From: Neostapfia colusana
Taxonomy: Eukaryota > Streptophyta > Magnoliopsida > Poales > Poaceae
DNA length: 64,000 nucleotides
Direction: 5' to 3'
Assembly: GCA_030760725.1 (NCBI GenBank)
Contig: JASWHV010000012.1
Coordinates: 41,385,652-41,449,651, forward strand
Shown: positions 34,854-45,517 of the stretch, one piece after another
Layout of the letters: each line of letters opens with the position of its first letter
Numbering within the stretch: position 1 is the stretch's first letter
Translations under genes and position numbers: made by a program
Notes under the pieces: generated by a model
Told to the model about the DNA's origin: nothing
Seen by the model: the letters and a program-made list of their open reading frames with translations, nothing else
Database searches by the model: none

Positions 34854-35614
34854 GCAAGTGCCCCTTGACCATATTGATCCCATGTTTCGAAACTGTTTTG
34901 TTTGTAAAAACTCGTATGCTTGAGTCAACTTGATGGGACACCCTTTTATAGGAGTTTACTAGTTTTGTTAACCATTCTTATCGGGGAAAGTAGATGAGCT
35001 GGGTATGGTTGTTTTTTCTTTTTGCTTCGCTTAATCCACGGGATACGGGAAGCTGAAAGAAAACCTGTCTAGCTACTGCACTCATATGAATAATGATGAT
35101 GAGATCTTGATGATGTTAATGGGCATGGAATCATGGAGATCTAGGCAAGCTTGGTTCGTGGATGTTGCTGGATGAGATGGTGGTACTTGCCGTAGATCTA
35201 ACTACCGGTTCATGCGAGAATGTAACACCCCAAAATATGTTAAGAGGGGAATTTAAAAATTTTTGGACGTGTTGCATGTGGTGCAGAAATTCAAATTCAA
35301 ATTGGAATTTAAATTCAAATCAAAACAGAAAAGAAAAGGAAAAGGAAAAAGAAAAAGAAACCCCCCGGCCAGTGGGCCGAAACCCACCAGCCGGCCCACC
35401 ATTTCCCCGCGCCAGCCCGCAGCCGCGCGCCCCTCTCTCCCTCTCACTGACACGCGAGGCCCACGTGTCATCCCTCACCTCTCGCTCGCGCCAACAACCC
35501 GGACTCCTCCGCGCGCCTGAATCCAAACTACCCCCGGAAACCCGCGTCCCCCAGCAGAATTCTGGTCCCGGACGACTCCAACACGATCCCAACAGATCGC
35601 CGCCCTCCCTCGTC

Positions 35615-35621
35615 TATATAA
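35615..35621 (+). promoter_or_regulatory. TATA box, LTR C
   Basis: TATATAA, matching position of TATAAAA in LTRs D and E. Confidence 0.65.
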
Positions 35622-35772
35622 GCGCCGGCATCGCCCTGTTTTTCTTCCCCGATCGGCTGTTTTTCCTCCCGGTGAGAACCGAAGCTCCGATCACCGTTTT
35701 CTCTCGATCCTTGCTCGGGTTTTCTGATCTAACGCGCCGATCATGTTCCACCGCCTCCGGGGAGCCTCGCAG

Positions 35773-35892
35773 GTGAAGGAAATCGGGTGTTTTGCGCTCT
35801 AGACACAGCTCCGACGAGCACCACCGTGTTTTTACCTCGGACCTCGTCGTCGACCGTCTTCCAGGACCTCCGAGCTCAAGAAAAACCCCGAG
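35773..35892 (+). other. Putative LTR exon 0 (element C)
   Basis: 120 nt between acceptor cctcgcag and donor CCGAG/GTGAG. Open in the frame that joins E1 (FQDLRAQEKPR at the end). A possible 101-nt intron (35672-35772, GTGAGA to GCAG, with CTAAC inside) lies upstream. E1 now lies 12 kb away at 48136-48204 because B is inserted in the intron. Confidence 0.4.
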
Positions 35893-36391
35893 GTGAGATC
35901 ACCGACCTCCCCTCTACCGATCTATGCCATGAAATCCCAGTTTTAGGAGGTATAGACGAAGATCCGAAGTTCTCCGGCGAGATCGCCGCCTCCCGCCGCC
36001 ACGCGCCGCCGGGAAGCGCCGCCTGCACACGGCCAGGGCGACGTGGCCTCCTTAGGCCCGTCCATTTTAAATCGTGCGGTTCCTATTAGATCTAACCCGT
36101 ACCGCTTCGCGTTATAATCTCAGCCGTCTATTTTAAATCAGACGGTCCACGTCGGCCCCGCCTTATAAAGGCCGGGATTCTTACGCGCTACACCCTGGGG
36201 ATCTCGGAAAACACGAGCTAGCCCCGGAAACTTCTGATCTAGTGTGACACCCTCATCTCGGGTGTCAGCATATGCTCATGTCCTATGAAAAGGAAACATT
36301 TTAATGAAAAATAGGAACAGAGAAAATTATCAAAAGAATAGCCAATAAAGCCTTCAGAGAGCGCCGAAGGCAACTTCCACGACCAGCAGGC

Positions 36392-36898
36392 CACGTGGCG
36401 TGATCGGGGCTCATCCCTGCAAAATGGGGGGGGGGGGAGGCCGCCGCCAAGCTGGCTACGTGGCAGGCTCGGGGGACACCTCCGCAATTGGAAAAAAGGT
36501 TCGACCCTGTGGGACACGTGTTGCCCACGGAGCTAGCCTCTGCGGAAGAAGCAAAGGCATTTCCACAGGACACGTGTCATCCACGGAGCTAGTCCTCGCG
36601 GAAGTTAGGGGACCAGTCGCACGGGATATGTGTTAATTTCGGAACCCATCTCAAAGAAGTCCGGATCTATTGAACACGTGTCGCCACCGGAGCTTATCTT
36701 CGGAGGTCCGTCGCTGCTAAACACGTGTCGACCTCGGGGCATGTCCCTGAGGGAAGGAAAGGCGGAAAGACCGGCGCCCACACGTGGCGTGCGCGGAGCT
36801 CACCTCCAAAGAAGAGGGAGGTCTCGATCGATTGACACGCGGCACGACCGGAGCTCATCTCTGTGGATGAAGAGATACTAGGCCCAGAGGACACGTGG
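36392..36898 (+). promoter_or_regulatory. Array of ACGTG-core (ABRE/G-box-like) boxes in U3 of LTR B
   Basis: CACGTGG at 36392, TACGTGG 36457, ACACGTG 36514, CACGTGTC 36571, ACACGTG 36674 and 36721, CACGTGGC 36781, ACACGTGG 36891, each usually followed about 10 bp later by CGGAGCT. Spacing is about 45-60 bp except for decayed units near 36630 and 36834. ACGTG(G/T)C is the core bound by plant bZIP factors in abscisic-acid response; binding here is inferred. Confidence 0.7.
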
Positions 36899-37088
36899 AG
36901 CTTCCGGAGCTCATCATCCCGGAGGTAACAAATTCGGGAGCAGCTGTTACGCGTAAGGGCACCGGTACACAACGGGAACCGATCCAAACTCCACAATGTT
37001 ACCAAAGATAAGACGTCAGGATCCAACAAGATCTGAATAAGACTTTTTATTCGGGATCCAATCAGATTAGGACTCTTCCCTTCCCGAT

Positions 37089-37096
37089 TATAAATA
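37089..37096 (+). promoter_or_regulatory. TATA box, 5' LTR of B
   Basis: TATAAATA, about 190 bp downstream of the last ACGTG box, with TAGGACTC just upstream. Confidence 0.75.
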
Positions 37097-37568
37097 GAAC
37101 CCGAAACCTCTGGCCGAAATCACGAACTTCTCTTTCAACTCCTGAGCCGACGACTTAGAGCTCTAGCCCTAACTCGCCGAGCAAAACATCGCCGAAGCAA
37201 AACAAGGGAGATCATTGGAGAAGAACCAAGCGGTCTGAGGAGGACCTCGAAGACAAGAAGAGCGTGAGGTAGGACTTCAATACCACCTTATGACATCATG
37301 TTGTTTGTCTCTTGCATGTGTTCTTCGATTCCTTTCGAACAGAAGCTTTCTCGTGGGTAGATCACTCGATGATCAGTTTGATCTAAAGACAAGATCATCA
37401 CCACAACCACCTTTGATCCGAATACCTCTGTCCATGCAAGCCATGCAAGAACACGGGCAGATCAATCTAATCATAGGATAGCATGCATGAACATCATCGC
37501 ATCTAGTTTAGGGTTTTGTGAATAATATTGATTGCTGTGAATCTTGTATGCACGTGAATCCTACATAG

Positions 37569-38945
37569 CAGGACAGGTTCAGGGAGCTGTCTACGATGAG
37601 CTGCAGCAACAAGGTTTTGAGAATCAAGAACAACCGGAACCGCAAGAACAAGGCAAGTGCTCCTTGACCATGTTGATCCTATGTTTTGGGTAAAACTGTT
37701 TTGATTTTTGAAAAGGTGTGCGTACTGAGTCTAACATGATGGGAAACCCTTTTATAGGAGTTTACTAGTTTTGATTAAACCACCCTTGTCGCTTGGGAAG
37801 TTTATGAGTCGGATATGGTTTTTGCTTTATGCTTTGCTGAGTCCATGGGATTGGGAAGCGAGATACATAGCTAACTGCACTCGTATTGATAAAAAGAAAC
37901 TGATGTTAATAATGAACATGGATCGGGGGGGGGGGGAGATCTAGGCAAGATTGGGTTTGTGAATGTGGTAGCATGAGATGGTGGTTTTGCTTGCCGTAGA
38001 TCTAAGGACCGGTTCATGCATGCACATGCCAGGATAACAGTACCACCACAAGGCCAAGTATGGGTGCGGCTTAGCTGAGTAATTAGGTAAGTTGCTAGAG
38101 TGTTATGGACTGTGGAAGGTTCGGGGAATGGGAGTCGAGTGAGGACTGCCCTTGGAACTGCATGGCACAAGAGGGGGACCGTGGGTGGGAGAATTGGAGA
38201 TTCTAGCCTACCGGTGAAACCTTAGTGAGTCCACACATCTAGTAACCCCTTTGTAAAGGCTATTTTGTGATCTCTTGACCATACACCGACGGATGTGTAC
38301 TGGTATAATGGAGGTTCTGCAGTCGCCGACGGGTGACGAAATCACAAACTTGTGGGTAAAGAGGTGCAAACTCTGCAGAGTTATTAAAACTATCGTGATA
38401 GCCGAGCTTACGGTCATGAGCACCTGGCTAAACTGCCATGATTAGATGGGATGATTATTGGGATGGTTATTGGAATGGGTATTGGGAAGATTCTTGGTCG
38501 TGATCATTGATTATGGTTTGGGACTGTGAGTTCGGGAGATGAGATGGTTGCATGACTAATGGGTCATGACATGAGATTGGTCTCGGTGTGAGACGAGGTT
38601 GTTTTATGAGATGAGATGGTGGCGAATACGAGGAGGTATTCGTGAGTATGAGTAAAGGATTGGTTAATGTTCGGATGGAACACAGGAAGTGATGGAGGTA
38701 TGTTGGTAATTTAACACATGCTGGGACTACATTCATCTAAAGTTAAGTTGCTGTTTTATCAATGGTTTTATAAATTTGCTTTCTGCAAATAAGCCTTTTC
38801 TACTTACCTTGTTTATAAGCTGCATATCATGTGTTATTCCCGCACTTGCTGAGTACATCATTGTGCTCAAACTTGCATTATTATTTCTCCATCAACAGCA
38901 AGAGAAGACTACTATGAAGACCGGGTAGAGAATTATGGCGTGTGA
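37569..38945 (+). other. Putative spliced LTR ORF, exons E1+E2 (element B 5' LTR)
   Basis: E1 is 37569-37652 (84 nt) between acceptor ctacatag and GC donor CAAG/GCAAGT. E2 is 38899-38945 (47 nt) after acceptor catcaacag, ending TGA. Same phase as in all other families: GQVQGAVYDELQQQGFENQE in E1, REDYYEDRVENYGV in E2. Confidence 0.45.
38371..38414 (+). other. Conserved clustered palindromes in LTR intron (B)
   Basis: CTCTGCAGAG (38371-38380), CTATCGTGATAG (38390-38401) and CCGAGCTTACGG (38403-38414) are consecutive self-complementary blocks. LTRs C, D and E have CTGTCATGACAG and CCGTGCTCACGG in the same order. Possibly an RNA structure. Confidence 0.5.
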
Positions 38946-39246
38946 TCTGTTCTCAACCTTGCCTGTGGAGGGAATAGAGATGGAGCCACTTCTGCTTAGT
39001 TTTGCTTCCACATTAGTTTCTGCTTCCGCATTTAAATAAGAATTCCGCTGCGTAGAAATAAGGACTTCCGTTGTGAGCATGAGTCCAAGACTCATGAGGT
39101 GCTGTAATAAACTCTGTTATTCGTGGTAATATATAATCTGAATTCAGTTTGTGGAACGTATGTGTATGTGTGATAAACATCCTGGGCACACATATGCATT
39201 AGTTCTCGATTCCGTGGTTTTCCACAGAATTGAGGGCGTCACAGAT

Positions 39247-39259
39247 TGGTATCAGAGCC
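39247..39259 (+). other. Primer binding site of element B
   Basis: TGGTATCAGAGCC, three bases after the LTR; initiator tRNA-Met primer. Confidence 0.95.
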
Positions 39260-39683
39260 ACGGGTTGATAGTAGGTTACACGCCTAAGATAGAAGCCTTA
39301 GATTGATATTAGAGCCACGGGTGGACAGCAAGTTACACCCCTGAATAGAAGTCATAGGTAGCTAAGCCACACTGACCAAGGGAAGCATCCTAGGGTGAAT
39401 AACTTAGATTAGGCTTTGAAACCACCATTGGCATAGGGAACCATCCTTGAATAGGAGTTGAGTGGGCCCTTGTAATGATTAATTGTGAATATGTGCTTAG
39501 TGTAAGTGGTGGGACGTCTCAAAAACGTTGTCCATATCCACACGTAAGAAGAAAGAGGAGTGAAATGCTTCGGCACTTGATCACATCCTCATAAGGGCTA
39601 ATATATATAGTCCAACTCACCTTGATGCATATAAGACCTACCTAGTCATCTAACCTTCTATTCTATTTCGTTCCCCCTCACAG

Positions 39684-40898
39684 ATGGTGAGAGGAAACGC
39701 CAGCCGAAGGAACGTTCAGGAAGATGACCACGAGGAAGTTCCTGCTAACCCCGGAGCTGGCGAAAACAACCTAGAAAGGTTGATGGCCATGCAAAACCAG
39801 CTTATGCAAACCATGATCCAAACTTTGGGTCAGTGGCAGGCCAACCAACACCCCGTTCCGGCACCACCGCCACCACCACCACCGGCTCATAACAGGCTGG
39901 GAGAGTTCATGAGGACTCGACCACCCACCTTTGCTCAAGCAAGCGATCCAATGGAGGCCAATGATTGGTTGAAATCCATGGAGAAGAAGCTTGCCATTGT
40001 TCAGTGCAACGACCGAGAGAAGGTTCTCTTTGCATCGCACCAACTGATGGGAGCAGCTGCTGACTGGTGGGATGCCTTGAGCAACGCCCATGCCAACCCT
40101 GAGACAATCACTTGGACTGAGTTCAAGGAAAGTTTCCGCTCCCACTACATCCCTGTTGGCGTAATGATGATCAAGAGGCAGGAGTTTGAAGGTCTCCGCC
40201 AAGGGCAGAAAAGTGTGAACGAGTATCTCAACAAGTTCATACAACTGTCCTGATATGCCCCCGAAGATGTCAACTCAGATCAGAGGAAGCAGTACCTGTT
40301 CATGAGAGGGTTGAACAATGAGATCCAGGTTCAGCTCCTCAACAATGACTACGTAAGCTTCTAGAAGCTAGTTGATAAGGCTATTGTGGTTGAAAACAAG
40401 ATCCGAGAGATCGAGCGCGAGTGCAAAAGGAAGATCCCATACCAGCCCCAAGGGATCAACGTACGACCTAGATACATGCCCCCTGCACCGCAGTATGGAT
40501 CGACCACTCCTACGTACCGCCCTGGTCAGCCACCACAGCAACGGCCCGTTGCACTGGCACCTCGTGTGCCCATGCCTCCTGCGCCCCGGCCTAACAATGG
40601 CGCTCCTGTTCAAAACCCCCGCCCCAACGTACCTGCTGCCGTTGGCAACAGGGCATGCTTTGCATGCGGGGAAGTAGGCCACTTCGCTAACCAGTGCCCA
40701 AAGAGAGGCCCTGGACAGCAAGGTAACGTGCCCAAGCAGAACCAGCAACCAAACGGAGGAGACAACCAAGGGAACCGTGGACCGCAGAACTATGCTCGTG
40801 GCCACGTTAACCATGTCACTGCTGAGGAAGCACAACAGGCTGAGGACGTCGCAGTTGGTATGTTCCTTGCCAACTCCAACCCAGCCACCATTTTATTT
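39684..40898 (+). pseudogene. gag pseudogene of element B
   Basis: Gag starting MVRGNASRRN, preceded directly by ccccctcacag (3' splice-site consensus). Contains a Pro-rich stretch, the gag core (RPPTFAQASDPMEANDWLKS; SFRSHYIPVGVMMIKRQEF; RQGQKSVNEYLNKF), a Pro-rich linker, and a CCHC knuckle (CFACGEVGHFANQC, near 40655). In-frame stops: TGA 40251-40253 (context suggests Arg) and TAG 40362-40364 (context suggests Gln). The frame is lost at the protease active site, about 40902. The rest is well preserved, in keeping with a young copy. Confidence 0.92.
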
Positions 40899-43800
40899 GA
40901 TTCCGAGCATTGCATTCCTTCATATCATCCAAATATGTTGCCAAACATCATCTACCCGTATCCCACCTAGAATGTGCTATGTTAGTTAATTCTCCCGGAG
41001 GAGAAATGAGGACTAGTATAGTATGTCCTAAGGTAAGCCTTAAAATAAGGGGGGTAGATTTCCTTGCCAACCTTATTGTCTTGGACTCCCATGGAATTGA
41101 CATCATACTCGGAATGGACTGGTTAAGCAAGCACAATGGAGTAATCCAATGCGCTGAGAGAAGCGTGCAGTTGACAAACGAACACGGTATCCGTGTCGAG
41201 TTTGAGTCAGCCCCGCAGGCGACCGAACGAGCGGATCTGAACCATGTTGAAGGAGTAGCATTGGACAACATTCCAGTGGTTCAGAAGTTTTCGGAAGTGT
41301 TCCCAGAAGAACTTCCAGGTATGCCACCTGACCGGGATATTGAGTTTGCCATAGATTTGGTACCTGGAACTGCACCCATAGCTAAGAGACCGTATAGGAT
41401 GCCCGTCAACGAGTTAGTTGAACTAAAGAAGCAAATTCAAGAACAGTTGGAGAAGGGTTTTATCCGGCCAAGTTCGTCACCATGGGGAGCCCCGGTACTT
41501 TTCGTGGACAAGAAGGACGGAACCCAAAGAATGTGCGTGGACTACAGGTCTCTCAACGAAGTAACAATCAAGAATAAATACCCTCTGCCCCGTATAGAGG
41601 ACCTGTTCGATCAAATGAAAGGAGCCCAAGTGTTCTCCAAGATTGATCTTCGGTCAGGATATTTCCAGCTGAAGATTAAGCCCTCCGATATACCTAAGAC
41701 AGCCTTTCGGACGCGGTATGGTTCATATGAATATACCGTTATGTCCTTTGGATTAACGAATGCACCCGCATACTTCATGTACCTTATGAATAAGGTTTTC
41801 ATGGAGTACTTGGACAAGTTCGTCGTGGTTTTCATCAACGACATTATGGTGTATTCAAAAAGTAAGGAGGAGCATGAAGAACATCTGAGATTGACCTTGC
41901 AGAAGTTGCGTGAGCATCAGTTGTATGCCAAGCTCAACAAGTGTCAATTTTGGCTTAAGGAAATATCCTTCCTAGGCCACATCATCTCCAAGGAAGGGGT
42001 ATCGGTTGATCCTGGAAAGGTGAGAGATGTTCTGAAGTGGGACCAACCGAAGAGCGCGAGGGATATTCGGAGTTTCCTTGGGATGGCAGGATACTATCGG
42101 CGCTTCATTAAAGACTTCTCTAAAATAGCAAAACCTATGACGGAGTTGCTAATGAAGGGAAAAGTCTTTCAATGGACACTAGCCTGCCAAGAAAGTTTTG
42201 AGGAACTCAAGAAAAGGCTAACCACAGCACCAGTTCTGGTATTGCCAGACGTAAGCAAGAGCTTTGACATATATTGTGACGCATCCAGACAAGGGCTCGG
42301 GTGTGTACTCATGCAGGAAGGACAAGTGGTAGCCTATGCCTCACGACAATTAAAGAAGCATGAGCTTAACTATCCTACACATGATTTGGAGTTAGCAGCA
42401 GTGGTGCATGCATTGAAGATTTGGAGACATTATATCCTTGGTCATCGATGTGAGATCTATACGGATCATAAAAGCCTCAAGTACATATTTACACAAACGG
42501 ACTTGAATTTGAGGCAACGTCGATGGTTAAAACTTATAAAGGATTATGATGTGGGAATCAACTACCACCCCGGGAAGGCCAATGTAGTCGCTGACGCATT
42601 GAGCAGAAAGGGAGCATGCCACCAACTCACGGTTCGGGAGCTACCACCCGAACTTCGAAAGGAGTTCGAACGGTTACACCTCGGACTCTTGAATAGCATG
42701 GAAATGATGGAGATCCACTCCTCATTGGAGCAAAAAATAAGAAAGGGACAAGCAACGGACGAGGGGATCAAGGAAATCAAGGAAAGAATCCGACAAGGGA
42801 TAGAGAAGGATTTCAAAGAGGATGAAAAGGGTACGCTTTGGCTTGGAAAAAGGATTTGTGTGCCAAACCTAAGACACCTTCGCGACATGATATTAAGGGA
42901 GGCACATGATTCACCCTATTCCATACATCCGGGGAGCACCAAAATGTACAAGGACTTGAAAACTTGCTATTGGTGGGATGGTATGAAAAGGGATATAGCC
43001 GAATACGTTGCTCTATGCGACACATGCCAACGGGTAAAAGCCGAACATCAAAAACCCGCTGGATTGTTGCAACCTTTGAAAATACCTGAATGGAAATGGG
43101 AGGACATCAGTATGGACTTTATCGTCGGATTGCCAAGAACTCAGTCAGGATACGACTCCATCTGGGTCATTATGGACCGATTGACGAAAACCGCCCATTT
43201 TCTTCCGGTAAAGACCAGTTACAACGTTACACAGTTGGCAGAGTTGTACATGGAGCAGATCGTGTGCCGTCATGGAGTTCCGAAGAGGATAGTCTCAGAT
43301 CGAGGTTCTCAGTTTACCTCTAGATTCTGGAGGAAGCTGCAGAAAGCCATGGGTACACGACTAGATTTTAGCTCCGCCTATCACCCACAAACAGATGGGC
43401 AAACCGAGAGGACGAACCAAATTTTGGAGGACATGCTGAGAGCTTGCGCCTTGAAACGTGGGCGTAGTTGGGATAGGAGTTTACCGTATGCCGAGTTCTC
43501 CTATAACAACAGCTATCAAGCTAGCTTGAAGATGTCGCCTTTCGAAGCCTTATATGGTAGACGGTGTAGAACGCCACTGTTCTGGAACGAGACTGGAGAG
43601 AACCAGGTGTTTGGACCCGAAGTACTACAAGAGGCTGAAAAGCAAGTCCAAACGATACGGGAGAACTTAAAGGCTGCTCAGTCACGACAGAAAGGCTATG
43701 CGGACAACAGGCGAAGGAAGTTGACCTTTGAAGTTGGAGACTTCGTATACCTTAAGGTATCGCCTATCCGAGGCCAACGACGTTTTAATGTCAAAGGCAA

Positions 43801-44182
43801 GCTAGCACCTCGCTACATCGGACCATTTAAGATTTTGGATAAGCGAGGAGAAGTAGCCTATCAACTAGAGCTCCCAAACCACCTCTGCGACGTACATGAC
43901 GTGTTTCATGTATCCCAGCTCAAGAAGTGCTTGAGAATACCAGAGGAACAAGTATCAACGGGAGAACTTAAACTTCAAGAGGACCTGACTTACGCAGAAC
44001 ACCCTATCCGAATCTTGGACGTAAAAGAAAGGGTCACCCGAAACAAGGTGATTCGATGGTGCAAGGTACAATGGAGCCATCACACTGAAGCTGAAGCCAC
44101 ATGGGAGCGAGAAGAGGATATCAAGGCAGAATTTCCCCATCTATTTTCTACTAACGAATCTCGAGGGCGAGATTCAATTTAA
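40899..44182 (+). pseudogene. pol of element B, frameshifted at the protease active site
   Basis: The protease motif DSGA at 40899-40910 has lost one base, moving pol into another frame, which then stays open to TAA at 44180-44182. RT: SLNEVTIKNKYPLPRI, catalytic loop FINDIMVYS with Asn (AAC 41837-41839) for the first catalytic Asp. RNase H: DIYCDASRQGLGCVLMQEG. Integrase: HPGSTKMYKD and CDTCQRVKAEH zinc finger; MDFIVGLP, SDRGSQFTSRF and DGQTERTNQ with the DDE residues intact. GPF module and chromodomain (YAEHPIRILDVKERVTRNK, ATWEREEDI). Integrase and RNase H look sound; protease and RT do not. Confidence 0.93.
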
Positions 44183-44194
44183 GGGGGGTAGATT
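44181..44194 (+). other. Polypurine tract of element B
   Basis: AAGGGGGGTAGATT directly before the 3' LTR. Confidence 0.9.
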
Positions 44195-45037
44195 TGTGAC
44201 ACCCTCATCTCGGGTGTCAGCATATGCTCATGTCCTATGAAAAGGAAACATTTTAATGAAAAATAGGAACAGAGAAAATTATCAAAAGAATAGCCAATAA
44301 AGCCTTCAGAGAGCGCCGAAGGCAACTTCCACGACCAGCAGGCCACGTGGCGTGATCGGGGCTCATCCCTGCAAAATGGGGGGGAGGCCGCCGCCAAGCT
44401 GGCTACGTGGCAGGCTCGGGGGACACCTCCGCAATTGGAAAAAAAAGGTTCGACCCTGTGGGACACGTGTTGCCCACGGAGCTAGCCTCTGCGGAAGAAG
44501 CAAAGGCATTTCCACAGGACACGTGTCATCCACGGAGCTAGTCCTCGCGGAAGTTAGGGGACCAGTCGCACGGGATATGTGTTAATTTCGGAACCCATCT
44601 CCGAGAAGTCCGGATCTATTGAACACGTGTCGCCACCGGAGCTTATCTCCGGAGGTCCGTCGCTGCTAAACACGTGTCGACCTCGGGGCATGTCCCTGAG
44701 GGAAGGAAAGGCGGAAAGACCGGCGCCCACACGTGGCGTGCGCGGAGCTCACCTCCAAAGAAGAGGGAGGTCTCGATCGATTGACACGCGGCATGACCGG
44801 AGCTCGTCTCTGCGGATGAAGAGATACCAGGCCCAGAGGACACGTGGAGCTTACGGAGCTCATCATCCCGGAGGTAACAAATTCGGGAGCAGCTGTTACG
44901 TGTAAGGGCACCGGTACACAACGGGAACCGATCCAAACTCCACAATGTTACCAAAGATAAGACGTCAGGATCCAACAAGATCTGAATAAGACTTTTTATT
45001 CGGGATCCAATCAGATTAGGATTCTTCCCTTCCCGAT

Positions 45038-45045
45038 TATAAATA
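45038..45045 (+). promoter_or_regulatory. TATA box, 3' LTR of B
   Basis: TATAAATA, as in the 5' LTR. Confidence 0.7.
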
Positions 45046-45517
45046 GAACCCGAAACCTCTGGCCAAAATCACGAACTTCTCTTTCAACTCTTGAGCCGAT
45101 GACTTAGAGCTCTAGCCCTAACTCGCCGAGCAAAACATCGCCGAAGCACAACAAGGGAGATCATCGGAGAAGAACCAAGCGGTCTGAGGAGGACCTCGAA
45201 GACAAGAAGAGCGTGAGGTAGGACTTCAATACCACCTTACGACATCATGTTGTTCGTCTCTTGCATCTGTTCTTCGATTCCTTTCGAACAGAAGCTTTCT
45301 CGTGGGTAGATCACTCGATGATCAGTTTGATCTAAAGACAAGATCATCACCACGACCACCTTTGATCCGAATACCTCTGTCCATGCAAGCCATGCAAGAA
45401 CACGGACAGATCAATCTAATCATAGGATAGCATGCATGAACATCATCGCATCTAGTTTAGGGTTTTGTGAATAATATTGATTGCTGTGAATCTTGTATGC
45501 ACGTGAATCCTATATAG

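Larger units (their letters stand above)
33612..35220 (+). repeat. LTR J (forward, 3' part missing in window)
   Basis: Starts TGTAACACCCTC inside the RT of element I and is colinear with LTR I: 20-nt minisatellite (about 33676-33960), TATA box, leader, E1, part of the following intron. Cut at 35220 by element C. Whether J is solo or full length cannot be seen. Confidence 0.9.
35221..36242 (+). repeat. 5' LTR of element C, left part
   Basis: Starts TGTAACACCCCAAAATATG. Contains a GC-rich promoter and leader and is cut at 36242 by element B. It resumes at 47193. LTR length without B is 3435 bp. The same family as LTRs D and E. The preceding GAGAA (35216-35220) is the likely duplication; its partner is outside. 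Confidence 0.92.
36243..39243 (+). repeat. 5' LTR of element B
   Basis: Begins TGTGACACCCTC, ends GGGCGTCACA. U3 holds a loose tandem array with ACGTG cores (36392-36898), then TATA (37089-37096), transcribed leader, E1, intron with conserved palindromes, E2, AATAAA near 39109. Confidence 0.95.

Noticed and set aside
35162..35776. 204-codon plus-strand ORF over the promoter of LTR C
   Set aside because: Spans the TATA box and the boundary with LTR J. The GC-rich, Arg/Pro-rich text does not persist in LTRs D and E.
35743..35802. ATG at 35743 in LTR C as start of the spliced LTR ORF
   Set aside because: It is in another frame, ends after 19 codons, and is absent in LTR E.
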